From contig NZ_FTNR01000001.1 in NCBI RefSeq assembly GCF_900156475.1, forward strand, positions 124,001 to 188,000: DNA of 64,000 nt. Direction: 5' to 3'. The notes under the pieces are model-generated. The model saw only the letters and a list, made by a program, of their open reading frames with translations. It was not told the DNA's origin and made no database searches. The stretch is from Natronorubrum thiooxidans. GTDB taxonomy: Archaea; Halobacteriota; Halobacteria; Halobacteriales; Natrialbaceae. Positions 8,390 to 18,098 of this stretch are shown in pieces; position 1 is the stretch's first letter, and each line of letters begins with the position of its first letter. The position numbers and the translations under genes were made by a program.

Positions 8390-10650
8390 AACTCACCGTC
8401 AAACCACTGAAACAGAAGGACGCAGGGCGTGGACTGGCCGCGATCGACCGCGTCTCGATGCGCGAACTCGACCTCGAGAACGGCGATTACATCGTTATCA
8501 AAGGGAAGGGGGACAGCCAGTCCGTCGCGCGCGTCTGGCCCGGCTATCCCGAAGACGAAGGGCGCGGGATCGTCCGGATCGACGGCCGCCTGCGACAGGA
8601 GGCCGACGTCGGGATCGACGACCGCGTCACGGTCGAACCCGCGGACGTCAACCCCGCGAAATCGGTCACGGTCGCGCTCCCGCAGAATCTCCGGATTCGC
8701 GGCGATATCGGGCCGCTCGTCCGCGACAAGCTCAGCGGGCAGGCCGTCACCGAGGGCCAGACAGTACCGTTCTCGCTTTCGTTCGGCCCCATGGCCAGCT
8801 CCGGCCAGTCGGTGCCGCTGAAGATCGCGAACAGTTCGCCGTCGGGCACGGTCGTCATTACGGACTCGACGAACATCGAGATCTCCGAGACGCCCGCCGA
8901 ACAGGTCACCTCCGGGACGGGTACGTCCGCGGAGGGCGTCCCGGACGTCACCTACGAGGACATCGGCGGTCTGGACGACGAACTCGACCAGGTCCGCGAG
9001 ATGATCGAACTGCCGATGCGCCACCCCGAGCTGTTCCAACAGCTCGGTATCGAACCCCCAAAGGGCGTCCTCCTGCACGGTCCACCAGGGACCGGGAAGA
9101 CGCTCATGGCGAAAGCCGTCGCCAACGAGATCGACGCCCACTTCGAGACGATCTCCGGTCCGGAGATCATGTCGAAGTACTACGGCGAAAGCGAGGAGAA
9201 ACTCCGCGAGGTGTTCGAGGAGGCCGAAGAGAACGCCCCCTCGATCGTCTTTATCGACGAACTCGACTCCATCGCCGCAAAGCGCGAAGAAGCCGGCGGT
9301 GACGTCGAACGCCGCGTCGTCGCCCAGCTGCTCAGCCTGATGGACGGCCTTGAGGAACGGGGCCGTGTGACCGTCATCGCGGCGACCAACCGGGTCGACG
9401 ACATCGACCCCGCGCTCCGGCGTGGCGGTCGCTTCGACCGCGAGATCGAAATCGGCGTCCCGGACAAGGAAGGCCGCAAGGAGATCCTGCAGGTCCACAC
9501 CCGCGGGATGCCCCTGACGGAGTCGGTCGATCTGGAACACTACGCCGCCAACACCCACGGCTTCGTCGGCGCGGACCTCGAGTCACTCGCTCGAGAGAGC
9601 GCGATGAACGCCCTGCGTCGCATCCGTCCGGAACTCGACCTCGAGTCCGAGGAGATCGACGCCGACGTGCTCGACCGGCTGCAGGTCAACAAGCAGGACT
9701 TCAAGGAAGCGCTCAAGGGCATCCAGCCCTCGGCGATGCGCGAGGTCTTCGTCGAAGTGCCTGATATTACCTGGAACGACGTCGGCGGGCTCGGCGACAC
9801 CAAAGAGCGCCTGCGCGAGACCATCCAGTGGCCACTCGACTACCCCGAGGTGTTCGAGGCCATGGACATGGACGCCGCCAAAGGCGTCATGATGTACGGC
9901 CCACCGGGCACCGGGAAGACGCTGCTCGCTAAAGCCGTCGCCAACGAGGCCGAATCGAACTTCATCTCGATCAAAGGCCCCGAACTGCTGAACAAGTACG
10001 TTGGCGAGTCCGAGAAAGGCGTCCGTGAGATCTTCGAGAAGGCACGGTCGAACGCACCGACCGTGATCTTCTTCGACGAGATCGACTCGATCGCCGGCGA
10101 ACGCGGCCAGCGACAGGGCGACTCCGGCGTCGGCGAACGCGTCGTCTCCCAGCTGCTGACTGAACTCGACGGGCTCGAGGAACTCGAGGACGTCGTCGTC
10201 ATCGCGACGACCAACCGACCGGATCTGATCGACTCGGCCCTGCTCCGTCCCGGCCGACTGGACCGCCACGTCCATGTCCCCGTCCCCGACGAGGACGGCC
10301 GCAAGAAAATCTTCGAGGTCCACACCCGCGACAAGCCACTGGCTGACGCGGTCGACCTCGACGAACTCGCCGCCGAGACGGAAGGCTACGTCGGTGCCGA
10401 CATCGAAGCCGTCACCCGCGAGGCCTCGATGGCCGCCAGCCGCGAGTTCATCAACTCGGTCGACCCCGAGGATATCGGTGAGTCCGTCGGCAACGTCCGT
10501 ATCAGCACGGACCACTTCGACCACGCACTCGAGGAAGTCGGGCCGAGCGTGACCCCCGAGACGCGCGAGCAGTACGAGGAGCTCGAAGAGGAGTTCAAGC
10601 AGGCAGAACCGGCCACGGAAGAAGACCAGCTCGGTCGTACCTTCCAGTAA
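8386..10650 (+). CDS. cdc48: Cdc48/VAT AAA+ unfoldase
   Basis: 754 aa. The N domain (double-psi barrel plus beta clam, about 1-190) is followed by two AAA+ modules, D1 with Walker A GPPGTGKT (232-239) and D2 with the same motif (505-512). Both have Walker B acids ([18 protein letters not shown]) and sensor/arginine-finger regions. It forms hexameric rings that unfold proteins for the proteasome and remodel complexes in the cytoplasm. The C-terminus ends QLGRTFQ. It is coupled to the small protein upstream. Confidence 0.96.
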   Translation: MKLTVKPLKQKDAGRGLAAIDRVSMRELDLENGDYIVIKGKGDSQSVARVWPGYPEDEGRGIVRIDGRLRQEADVGIDDRVTVEPADVNPAKSVTVALPQNLRIRGDIGPLVRDKLSGQAVTEGQTVPFSLSFGPMASSGQSVPLKIANSSPSGTVVITDSTNIEISETPAEQVTSGTGTSAEGVPDVTYEDIGGLDDELDQVREMIELPMRHPELFQQLGIEPPKGVLLHGPPGTGKTLMAKAVANEIDAHFETISGPEIMSKYYGESEEKLREVFEEAEENAPSIVFIDELDSIAAKREEAGGDVERRVVAQLLSLMDGLEERGRVTVIAATNRVDDIDPALRRGGRFDREIEIGVPDKEGRKEILQVHTRGMPLTESVDLEHYAANTHGFVGADLESLARESAMNALRRIRPELDLESEEIDADVLDRLQVNKQDFKEALKGIQPSAMREVFVEVPDITWNDVGGLGDTKERLRETIQWPLDYPEVFEAMDMDAAKGVMMYGPPGTGKTLLAKAVANEAESNFISIKGPELLNKYVGESEKGVREIFEKARSNAPTVIFFDEIDSIAGERGQRQGDSGVGERVVSQLLTELDGLEELEDVVVIATTNRPDLIDSALLRPGRLDRHVHVPVPDEDGRKKIFEVHTRDKPLADAVDLDELAAETEGYVGADIEAVTREASMAASREFINSVDPEDIGESVGNVRISTDHFDHALEEVGPSVTPETREQYEELEEEFKQAEPATEEDQLGRTFQ

Positions 10651-10698
10651 GCAGCCACGACCGCCGGCGCAACGCTGCGCCTGCGGCAGCGAACAGTA

Positions 10699-10703
10699 TT
10701 TTT
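10699..10703 (+). terminator. T-tract terminator after cdc48
   Basis: Five T residues 49 bp after the stop. A perfect 6-bp hairpin GCAGCC-AGC-GGCTGC follows at 10717-10731. Confidence 0.35.
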
Positions 10704-10873
10704 CGGCGGACTCGATGCAGCCAGCGGCTGCGCTGGTTCGTACGTCGTCGTGCCACGTCGAGGCACGAACTTCGAAAGGGCCGACCGGAGGCGCGTCATA
10801 CGGACTACTTATATCAGTTCCGTCACACCCCACTCGTCATGGGTTCGCCGGGAACCAGTTACAACAGACCGTC

Positions 10874-12157
10874 TCAGTCGTCGGCAGTCGTCGTCGACGC
10901 GGCAGATGGCACGCGACGGGGGTCCGACGTCATCAGGAGTCGAACCGAGACTCCGGCACCGAGCAGCGCGATCACGGACAGCGTCGCGAAGAAGACCCCC
11001 ATCGAGGCGTAGTCGAGCAGGAACCCGCCCAGCGAGATGCTGACCGCGCCCAGGCCGAACATTCCGAGGTACGTGTAGCCGTAGGAGAGTCCGCGCGTGT
11101 CGGCAGGCGTGTAGACGGCGACGGCCTCCTGATAGAACGGTTCGATCGCGAACAGTGAGAAGCCGAGGACGCCGCAGTAGAACACGACTGCACTGAGCCC
11201 CATCGAGGAGACCGGAACGAACGCGAGGGCGAGGGCTGCGAGGCCGAGGAAGACGACGACCAGTCCGCGAGCGACGGCCACACGGGCGGTCAGCTTACCG
11301 GCGACGTACTGTCCTGCCATGCCGGCGACCAGCAGGCCGACGTAGACGTAATCGCCGAGCGAGAGTTCCTCGAGGCCGCCCGGCGGTTCGATGTCGGCCA
11401 TCGCCGGCAGTCCGTGCAGCAACTCCGGCAGGTACGTGAGCACGCCGCGGTAGTAGAGGCCGACGAACGTGACGACGGCGAACACGAGCAGAAACGAACT
11501 GGCGAACAACGATTTGGAGTTCGCGACGAACGCCGACCCCGCGGCGGAATCCGTCGCTGCGTCAGCACCGGTCGGCTGCGACTGGTCGTCGAGTGCAGCG
11601 GTCGGATCGAACTCGAGTCGAAGGCCGTAGATCACGGCCAACAGACCGGGAACGGCGAGTGCGACGGCGACGAGTCGCCACTCGAGGACGAGCAACAGGG
11701 TCGCCGTGGCGAACGGGCCGAGTGCGATGCCGACGTTGCCGGCGATGCCGTGCCAGGCGAAGACCGTGCCGCGGTTTTCGACGCCGGTGCTGATGAGCGC
11801 CAGTCCCGCCGGATGGTAGATGCTGGCGACGATTCCCCAGCCCAGCAGGCTGACCGCGACGGCGTAGATCGATTGTGCGAACGCGAGCGTGACAAAGGAG
11901 AGGCTCATACCGGCGAGACAGAGCAGGACGAGCCGTTTCGGACCGTATTTGTCGGCGAGCAATCCCGCCGGGAGCGCGCCCAGTCCGAACGGGGCGTAGC
12001 CGAGCGCGACGACGAGGCCGACGAGGCCAACGCTGACGTCGAACGCGTCCAGCCAGACGACCAGAAAGATCGGAATCGCGAGTTCGAACCAGTGAACGAT
12101 CGCGTGTGCAAGCATCGTAAACGTCGCAATTGCCGTGTCGTTATTCCCGAGTGACAT
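10874..12157 (-). CDS. MFS transporter
   Basis: 427 aa with about 12 hydrophobic segments, split into two sixes by an acidic, Gln-rich loop (about residues 190-225). The loop after helix 2 (LADKYGPKR) is the typical MFS A-motif. The N-terminal part resembles haloarchaeal MFS carriers for small organic molecules or drugs; the substrate is unknown. It is monocistronic and divergent from no close gene. The 223 bp between it and cdc48 hold only the cdc48 transcript end. Confidence 0.85.
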   Translation of the reverse strand: MSLGNNDTAIATFTMLAHAIVHWFELAIPIFLVVWLDAFDVSVGLVGLVVALGYAPFGLGALPAGLLADKYGPKRLVLLCLAGMSLSFVTLAFAQSIYAVAVSLLGWGIVASIYHPAGLALISTGVENRGTVFAWHGIAGNVGIALGPFATATLLLVLEWRLVAVALAVPGLLAVIYGLRLEFDPTAALDDQSQPTGADAATDSAAGSAFVANSKSLFASSFLLVFAVVTFVGLYYRGVLTYLPELLHGLPAMADIEPPGGLEELSLGDYVYVGLLVAGMAGQYVAGKLTARVAVARGLVVVFLGLAALALAFVPVSSMGLSAVVFYCGVLGFSLFAIEPFYQEAVAVYTPADTRGLSYGYTYLGMFGLGAVSISLGGFLLDYASMGVFFATLSVIALLGAGVSVRLLMTSDPRRVPSAASTTTADD

Positions 12158-12258
12158 TCAGTTTCAACCGTCGATACTGACGGATTTTACGCCGGCTACT
12201 TATCAATATGGAAACGTTCGCTTTCAAAACGCATTCTCCTGCGGTCACGACCGATCGA

Positions 12259-12738
12259 CTACGACGTGAGTTCGGCCGACGGCTCCTCGAGTGCCTCGAG
12301 GACTTCCGCGGCGTGTCCTTCCGGCGTGACGCCCTCGTAGACGGCCTCGATCAGGCCGTCGGGGCCGACGACGTAGGTGTTACGGAAGACGCCGTCGAAG
12401 GTGTTCCCGAACATGTGTTTCTCGCCGTAGGATTCATACAGCGTTGCGACCTCGCCGAGTTCGTCGGAAAGCAGGTCGAACTCGAGGTCGTACTCGGCGG
12501 CAAAGGATTCGAGGTCGGCGACTGGATCGTCGCTGATCCCGACGACGTGGGTGTCACAGTCGTCGAACTGTGGGAGTGCGTCGTTGAACGCGCAGGCTTC
12601 GGTGGTGCAGCCGTCGGTATTCGCACGGGGATAAAAGTACACCACGAGTCGCTGACCCTCGAACGCGGAGCGGCGGACGGCGTCGCCGTGTTGGTTTACC
12701 AGTTCGAACTCGGGTGCCTCGTCGCCTACGTCGAGCAT
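12259..12738 (-). CDS. bcp: Peroxiredoxin, Bcp/PrxQ type
   Basis: 159 aa. A thioredoxin fold with the peroxidatic cysteine region reading YPRANTDGCTTEACAF: the cysteine after DG is the peroxidatic one in this family, and the second, five residues later, is the PrxQ resolving cysteine. It reduces H2O2 and organic peroxides in the cytoplasm using thioredoxin-like donors. The 101 bp to the MFS gene start hold both the end of this gene and the MFS promoter. Confidence 0.9.
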   Translation of the reverse strand: MLDVGDEAPEFELVNQHGDAVRRSAFEGQRLVVYFYPRANTDGCTTEACAFNDALPQFDDCDTHVVGISDDPVADLESFAAEYDLEFDLLSDELGEVATLYESYGEKHMFGNTFDGVFRNTYVVGPDGLIEAVYEGVTPEGHAAEVLEALEEPSAELTS

Positions 12739-12802
12739 GGACGTGTGTTAGCGACCGCTATTGTATGTATTGTGATTCTACGCGGATCGAATCGGAGCCG
12801 AG

Positions 12803-13720
12803 CTACTCGAGCGGTTCGGCCGCCTCCCGTTCGACGAGCGGCGTGGCGTTCTGTGCCGGGAGCGTGACCACGTCGTCGGTCGAGAGGGAGTACTCGCGCT
12901 CGTCGACGCCGAGAATCGAGCCGAGGTCCTGGGTGATTCTGACGGTGACACGCTCGATGTCGTCCTCCGTGTCCGTCTCCGCAGCCGGGTTGGCATCGGC
13001 GACGGCCTCCTCCGGCTGTGGAGCGTCCGCGTCCGGCACTGCCGAAGACGGCTCGGAGGGGCCGTCGTCGATTGCCGGGCCGTCGCCGCCCATGACGTCT
13101 GCGGGAGTGACGCCGCTCGAGGCAGTCGATTCGGGTTCTGCGTCGCCGTCTGTACCGTCGGCCGGGGTGACGTCGGATGGCGGTTCCTGTGGTGGCACTG
13201 GCGGTGTGTCGTCGGATTCGTCGGTGGATGCGTCGGCGGCGGGGTGTCTCGACTCGTCGCCGGTTTCGGGCGCGTCGCCAGCACCGTCACCATCGATCTC
13301 GTGTGTCTCCGTGTCACCGTCACCATCGGTGTCGACGCCCTCGAGGACGTCGAGTACACGGGATTTGTTCGCGCCGATGCGGTCGACGAGATCATCGAAG
13401 AGGTCGGCCTCTTCGGCGGTCAGTCCCTCGTCGTTTGCGGCCATCCCGGCCGCGGCGAGGCTGGCCTGTTTGACGAGTTTGCCCATTCGACGCTCGTAAA
13501 TCGCCTCGACGACGTCTTTGGCGGTCTCGATCTCGTCGGTGAGGCGGCCGATCTCCGGCGAGGAAAACGGGTCGTCGACCTGGTCGGCCACACGTTCGCG
13601 TTCGTCCTCGAGCTCGGCGATGTACTCGCCGACCTCCTGGTAGAACGAGGGGCGAAGGTTCTGGAGGCTGTCTTTCTTTCGCTCCTTGCTCTGGACCGAC
13701 CGCAACTCGTCTAGGTTCAT
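12803..13720 (-). CDS. gins: GINS replication factor (Gins51 type)
   Basis: 305 aa. The N-terminal helical A domain (1-115, SFYQEVGEYIAELEDER...) is followed by a long, low-complexity Asp/Pro/Glu linker (about 120-255). A small beta B domain is at the C-terminus (VRITQDLGSILGVDERE...), the order of the Sld5/Psf1-like archaeal Gins51. GINS links MCM helicase and the Cdc45-like GAN protein in the replisome. Its start overlaps the stop of priS by 4 bp, a pairing common in haloarchaea. Confidence 0.88.
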   Translation of the reverse strand: MNLDELRSVQSKERKKDSLQNLRPSFYQEVGEYIAELEDERERVADQVDDPFSSPEIGRLTDEIETAKDVVEAIYERRMGKLVKQASLAAAGMAANDEGLTAEEADLFDDLVDRIGANKSRVLDVLEGVDTDGDGDTETHEIDGDGAGDAPETGDESRHPAADASTDESDDTPPVPPQEPPSDVTPADGTDGDAEPESTASSGVTPADVMGGDGPAIDDGPSEPSSAVPDADAPQPEEAVADANPAAETDTEDDIERVTVRITQDLGSILGVDEREYSLSTDDVVTLPAQNATPLVEREAAEPLE

Positions 13721-14892
13721 TCTTTCTCCTTTTCAGCCCTGCCGCGTGCCATCAAGAACACGGCAACGTACTCTGGTAATGACTGGTCTCCCTCCGAGAC
13801 CGTAAAGCTATCCCCACCGAGTTCGACCTCACCACCGTCGGTGACGTCGACCGTAATCTCGTGGCCGCGGAACGTGTCCGGAACGGCGTCGTCGAGTGGG
13901 TCGAAGGCGTCGATTTCGTCGCGCTCGAGGCGCACCGTTTTGAGACCGCTGCCACCGTGAAGACTGCCCGGCAACCGGATGAGTCGGTTCGTGTCGGTGG
14001 TGACGGGCTCGTCGATCGGCGCGTTGTCCTGTTCGACTGCCCGTGTCGCGAACCGTTCGGCCAGCTGGGCAATTGCCGTGTGAACGGTGACGTTGCCCGC
14101 CTCGAGTTGCTCGCGGTTGTTGCGAGCGGCGTTGAGTGTCGCCGTCGCCTTCCCCTCGCCGATTCCGTCGAATTCCTGCAGGCGCTCGAGGGCGTCTTCG
14201 TCGTCGAGTGCGAGGAGGTCGTCGAGATACGCCATCAGGTGGGCGTGTGTGCGCGCGCCCCAGCCTCCTTCGATCTCGAGCGTTCGGCGCTCGGTCGGCG
14301 TCTTCCGACCTAGGCCGGCGACGGTCTCGGTTTCGATCAGCGACTCGAACTCCAGTCCGATCCCCCGAACGTAGTCGACGATCTCCCGGCGGTGTTCCCG
14401 CTCGAGGTGGACGATGTTCTCATCGCGGACGTGGACGTGGTAGCCACGGCCGCCCGAGAAGACGATCTCGAGGTCCTCGAAGCCGAAGTCGTTCTCGAGG
14501 AACTCGAGGAGCCTCCAAAGCGCGTCCTTACACTTGGCGAGCATCTCGGCGTAGGTGTCCTCGCCGAGCGTGACACTCGGCAGGTGGTCGGCGTCCAAAT
14601 CGAAGACGAGATCCGCTGACTGCCAGTCTTTTTCCTGCATCGAACTCGCGCCGGGATCGCGAAAGCGTCCCGCCGAGAAGTAGACGTGTTGTGGCCGTTT
14701 CCGGACGAGAAACTCCGAGAGATCGCCTAACTCGAGCAGCGAACGGTGGCGGACCATCGTCGTGTCCGGCCCCTCGGTCCAGGGAATAAACCCCCACTCG
14801 CGTTCGTTGGCCCCAGGGGGCGGTGTGATCTCTGTCCGCCGGTAGTGATCACGAAACCGTCCCCGAAGATAGGCCCTCGTTCGCTCCTCCAT
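13717..14892 (-). CDS. priS: DNA primase small (catalytic) subunit
   Basis: 391 aa. An archaeal/eukaryotic-type primase with the metal-binding acids D98 and D100 in VFDLDADH and the substrate-binding segment FSGGRGYHVHV near residue 160. A third acidic region and the nucleotide-binding basic patch follow. It makes RNA/DNA primers for replication with PriL. ATG 14892 gives the usual N-terminus with the LRGRFRDHY helix. It is the first gene of a two-gene operon with gins. Confidence 0.93.
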   Translation of the reverse strand: MEERTRAYLRGRFRDHYRRTEITPPPGANEREWGFIPWTEGPDTTMVRHRSLLELGDLSEFLVRKRPQHVYFSAGRFRDPGASSMQEKDWQSADLVFDLDADHLPSVTLGEDTYAEMLAKCKDALWRLLEFLENDFGFEDLEIVFSGGRGYHVHVRDENIVHLEREHRREIVDYVRGIGLEFESLIETETVAGLGRKTPTERRTLEIEGGWGARTHAHLMAYLDDLLALDDEDALERLQEFDGIGEGKATATLNAARNNREQLEAGNVTVHTAIAQLAERFATRAVEQDNAPIDEPVTTDTNRLIRLPGSLHGGSGLKTVRLERDEIDAFDPLDDAVPDTFRGHEITVDVTDGGEVELGGDSFTVSEGDQSLPEYVAVFLMARGRAEKEKE

Positions 14893-14990
14893 GCACCTCG
14901 CCTTCTCGTCGGTGTGGGATTATAGGTGTGCCGAACTGCGCCAGCCAGAACCGCTCGCACATGACAGAACAGCGGCTTGTGTGGGGGCGT

Positions 14991-15467
14991 CTACCGGCGC
15001 ATCAGGTCCGAAATCTTGTCAGTGATCCCGACGTCGGAGCCGAGTTTCAGATAGTAGGCGTCGCCGCTGTCCTCGTAGTAGTCGTCGATCCGTCGTTTGA
15101 TTTCGAAGCCGAGATGTTCGTAAAACTGGAGCGCGTTTTCGTTGGTCGTACGGGCATGACACGTGACGGTGTCGTGGTCTTCTGCAACGCGGGCAACGAG
15201 TCGTTTGCCGATTCCCTCTCCTCGAAGGTCGGGCGACACGGCCAGAAAGAGAATATAGCCATCACGCCGGACGGAAGCGAATCCTACCAGCTCGCCTGCC
15301 TGCACGTAACAGTGGACCTTGGAGCGACGATATGCGTCAGTGAAGAAGTCGTATCGCTGTTTGAGCACGCCTTCCCGGCGATTGATCTCCTCTTTGAGAT
15401 GCCAGGCTTCCTCAACGAGGTCGTCACTCCCCGGCATGACGACCCGACTGTCGATGTTGACGCTCAC
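14991..15467 (-). CDS. GNAT-family N-acetyltransferase
   Basis: 158 aa. The acetyl-CoA loop reads LAVSPDLRGEGIGKRLV, a good GNAT motif A, followed by the motif B segment ENALQFYEHLGFE. The acceptor is unknown; candidates are N-terminal or small-molecule amines. The GTG at 15467 is preferred to ATG 15437 because a minus-strand TATA (complement of 15491-15499, reading GTTATATT-like) sits about 26 bp upstream. It is divergent from archease. Confidence 0.8.
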   Translation of the reverse strand: MSVNIDSRVVMPGSDDLVEEAWHLKEEINRREGVLKQRYDFFTDAYRRSKVHCYVQAGELVGFASVRRDGYILFLAVSPDLRGEGIGKRLVARVAEDHDTVTCHARTTNENALQFYEHLGFEIKRRIDDYYEDSGDAYYLKLGSDVGITDKISDLMRR

Positions 15468-15589
15468 TATTATAGGGTAGTATCGTGGTCAATATAATTC
15501 CACCGGCACCCCACCACCTCTCCGCTCAACTGTGACACGAATCGACGACCATAGAACGATCACAGCCGAACTCATACCCAGTACTTGCT

Positions 15590-16051
15590 ATGACACAGAA
15601 ACGAGGCCAACGGTTTCAACTCCGCGAACACACGGCCGATATCGCCGTCGAAGCGACCGGCGACTCACTCGAGGACGTCTTCGCTGCAGTCGCGGACGGG
15701 CTTGGGGCCGCCTCGTGTGATGAGATTCCCGACGAGACCGGCGACCGGTTTTCGCTGTCGGTGACCGCGGAGAGCCGTGAAGCGCTGCTGTTCGATTATC
15801 TGGACGAACTGATCTATCTGCGGGACGTCCGTGTCGAACTCCCGGTCGACCACCGTGTCGAAGCGATCACCCACAGCGATGACGCCGACGACGCAGAGCG
15901 CTGGACGCTCGAGGCCAGCGCTCGCGGCGTCCCACTTGCCGACATCGACGCCCGCGAAGTGAAAGCCGTCACCTACTCCGAGATGCGACTCGAGCGAATC
16001 GAGACGGGCGACGGTGAGCAGTGGGAGGCGTACGTTGTCTTCGACGTCTGA
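15590..16051 (+). CDS. Archease (RtcB co-factor protein)
   Basis: 153 aa, typical size. Carries the family signature REHTADIAVEA (metal-site Asp in HTADI) and the C-terminal KAVTYSEMRLER. Archease speeds guanylation of RtcB and allows multiple-turnover tRNA splicing ligation. rtcB follows 580 bp downstream on the same strand, separated by an opposite-strand broken lipoprotein gene, so the usual archease-RtcB pairing is kept but interrupted. Confidence 0.92.
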   Translation: MTQKRGQRFQLREHTADIAVEATGDSLEDVFAAVADGLGAASCDEIPDETGDRFSLSVTAESREALLFDYLDELIYLRDVRVELPVDHRVEAITHSDDADDAERWTLEASARGVPLADIDAREVKAVTYSEMRLERIETGDGEQWEAYVVFDV

Positions 16052-16067
16052 GCGGTGTCTCGTCGGC

Positions 16068-16454
16068 TCACTGATCGAGTCCGCTGCGAGTCGTCGAGTA
16101 CGTGTCGCCTCGACGCGATAGCCGGTCCCGGCGAGATCGTCGGAGCAGCTGGTGGGAGCGCTCGAGTCGTCTGCAGCGACGACGAGCAGATCCAGCCGCT
16201 CCTGTGAGCCCTCGTAGGCGGCGTGTGCCAACTCGACCGCCACACTCGCTCGAGCCGTACTCGACCGTGCCGCGGGCCGTAACGGTGTCGTCGTCGACAC
16301 GCACGTCCGGTCGGGCCGTGGCGTCGAACTCCGTCTCGACGAGTTCGAACGTCGTGTCCACGCTTGAGCCGACGACGGGAAGCCGACCGAGACAGCCGGC
16401 GGTGAGGCCGATTCCGCTCCCCGCGACACTCGCAAGCAGCGCCCGTCTGTTCAC
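16068..16454 (-). pseudogene. Frameshifted Tat lipoprotein gene
   Basis: The GTG at 16454 opens a Tat/lipoprotein signal (MNRRALLASVAGSG, lipobox ending C21) and a sensible reading to about YGSSECG. From there (about 16236-16240) the frame turns Arg-rich (RVGTRRLRGLTGAAG) and stops at 16068. In the neighbouring frame the same DNA reads VELAHAAYEGSQERLDLLV then VAADDSSAPTSC, which looks like normal protein. One extra or two missing bases near 16238 would explain this. The restored frame lacks a nearby stop, so a second lesion or a real truncation is also possible. A sequencing error cannot be excluded. Confidence 0.6.
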
Positions 16455-16631
16455 ATTTCCAATATTATCGGTGCGAACAAAGCCGTTCCGGTGACCGGAG
16501 GCGATCGGTTCCACGGGCTCACTTCTCCGGGTTCTGATTACTTGGCGGGAGTCGCAATGACCAGCGAGTGCGATTCGCGATATCGCCGGCAGAGACGAAC
16601 ATCTTTGGGCGTTCGGGGTGGAGTCGTTCGT

Positions 16632-18098
16632 ATGAGCAACACGACGTTCGACGCCGACGGCATCACGCTCGAGAAAGTGCGTGAGCACGTCTGGGAAATT
16701 CCACAGGAGGGCGACATGCGCACCCCTGCACGGGTGCTGGCAAGTGAGGCGCTGCTCGAGGAAATCAAAGAGGACAAGACCCTCCAGCAACTCAAAAACA
16801 CGACCCACCTCCCGGGGATCACGAACCACGCGATCTGTATGCCCGACGGTCATCAGGGCTACGGCTTCCCGGTCGGCGGCGTCGGCGCACTCGACGCCGA
16901 GAACGGCTGTATTTCGCCGGGAGCGGTCGGCTACGATATTAATTGTGGGGTAAGAATGATGAAAACGAACCTCGCATACGACGACCTCAAAGGTCACGAG
17001 CGAGAACTCGTCGACTCGCTGTTCGCGAACGTCCCCTCGGGGCTTGGCGGCGGCGGCATCGTCGAATCCGGCGTTGACACCGTCGAGGAAATCCTCGCGC
17101 GGGGCGTCGACTGGGCGCTCGAGAACGGCTATGCCGTCGAGGACGACCTGCTGCACTGTGAAGACGAGGGCACCCGCGAGGAGGCCGACCCCTCGAAGAT
17201 CAGCCAGAAAGCGAAAGACCGCGGCAAAAACCAGATCGGTTCGCTTGGCTCGGGGAATCACTTCCTCGAGGTCCAGCGCGTAACCGACATCTTCCACGAC
17301 GAGGTCGGTGAGGCGTACGGCCTCGAGGAAGACCAGATCGTCGTTTTGATCCACTGCGGCTCCCGCGGGCTGGGTCACCAGACCTGCAACGACTACCTGC
17401 GGAAGATCGAAAAACAGCATCAGGGTCTGCTGAACACGCTCCCAGATAAGGAACTCGCGGCCGCGCCCGCGGGCTCACAGCTGGCCGAGGACTACTACGG
17501 TGCGATGAACGCGGCGATCAACTTCGCGTGGGTCAACCGCCAGCTCATCATGCATCGGACGCGAGAGGTCTTCGAGCGCGTCTTCGACCGCTCGTGGGAG
17601 GACATGGAGATGGACCTGCTGTACGACGTTGCGCACAACATCGCCAAAAAAGAGGTCCACGACGTTGATGGGGAAGAACGCGAACTCTATGTCCACCGCA
17701 AAGGAGCGACGCGGGCGTTCCCGGCCGGCCACCCCGACGTGCCAAAGGCCTACCGCGACGTCGGCCAGCCGGTGATCATCCCCGGGAGTATGGGGACCGG
17801 CAGCTACGTCCTCCGCGGTGGCGAGAACTCAATGGAGCTGACCTTCGGCTCGACCGCCCACGGCGCGGGCCGACTGATGAGCCGTACACAGGCCAAAAAC
17901 GAGTATTGGGGTGGCGACGTCCAGGACGAACTCGAGGAACAGGACCAGATCTATGTCAAAGCCCAGTCGGGCGCGACGGTCGCCGAAGAAGCGCCGGGCG
18001 TCTACAAAGACGTCGACGAAGTCGTCCGGATCTCCGACGAACTCGGGATCGGTGACAAGGTGGCTCGAACGTTCCCCGTCTGTAACATCAAGGGTTAA
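16632..18098 (+). CDS. rtcB: RtcB, 3'-phosphate tRNA-splicing ligase
   Basis: 488 aa. Joins tRNA halves after intron removal through a GMP-linked histidine. Visible family motifs: the metal-site segment MPDGHQGYGFPVGGV, the cysteine ligand in GYDINCGVRM, GSLGSGNHF, HCGSRGLGHQ, the guanylated histidine in VHRKGATRAFP and GSMGTGSYVL near the C-terminus. No intein is present. ATG 16632 is chosen because homology starts there; the open reading upstream covers the lipoprotein start region. It is tail-to-tail with the next gene, overlapping by 4 bp. Confidence 0.95.
   Translation: MSNTTFDADGITLEKVREHVWEIPQEGDMRTPARVLASEALLEEIKEDKTLQQLKNTTHLPGITNHAICMPDGHQGYGFPVGGVGALDAENGCISPGAVGYDINCGVRMMKTNLAYDDLKGHERELVDSLFANVPSGLGGGGIVESGVDTVEEILARGVDWALENGYAVEDDLLHCEDEGTREEADPSKISQKAKDRGKNQIGSLGSGNHFLEVQRVTDIFHDEVGEAYGLEEDQIVVLIHCGSRGLGHQTCNDYLRKIEKQHQGLLNTLPDKELAAAPAGSQLAEDYYGAMNAAINFAWVNRQLIMHRTREVFERVFDRSWEDMEMDLLYDVAHNIAKKEVHDVDGEERELYVHRKGATRAFPAGHPDVPKAYRDVGQPVIIPGSMGTGSYVLRGGENSMELTFGSTAHGAGRLMSRTQAKNEYWGGDVQDELEEQDQIYVKAQSGATVAEEAPGVYKDVDEVVRISDELGIGDKVARTFPVCNIKG

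Noticed and set aside
12803-13499. Long plus-strand frames opposite GINS
   Set aside because: They mirror the Asp/Pro-rich linker of the GINS gene and give Ser/Gly- or Arg-rich protein, typical antisense shadows at high GC.
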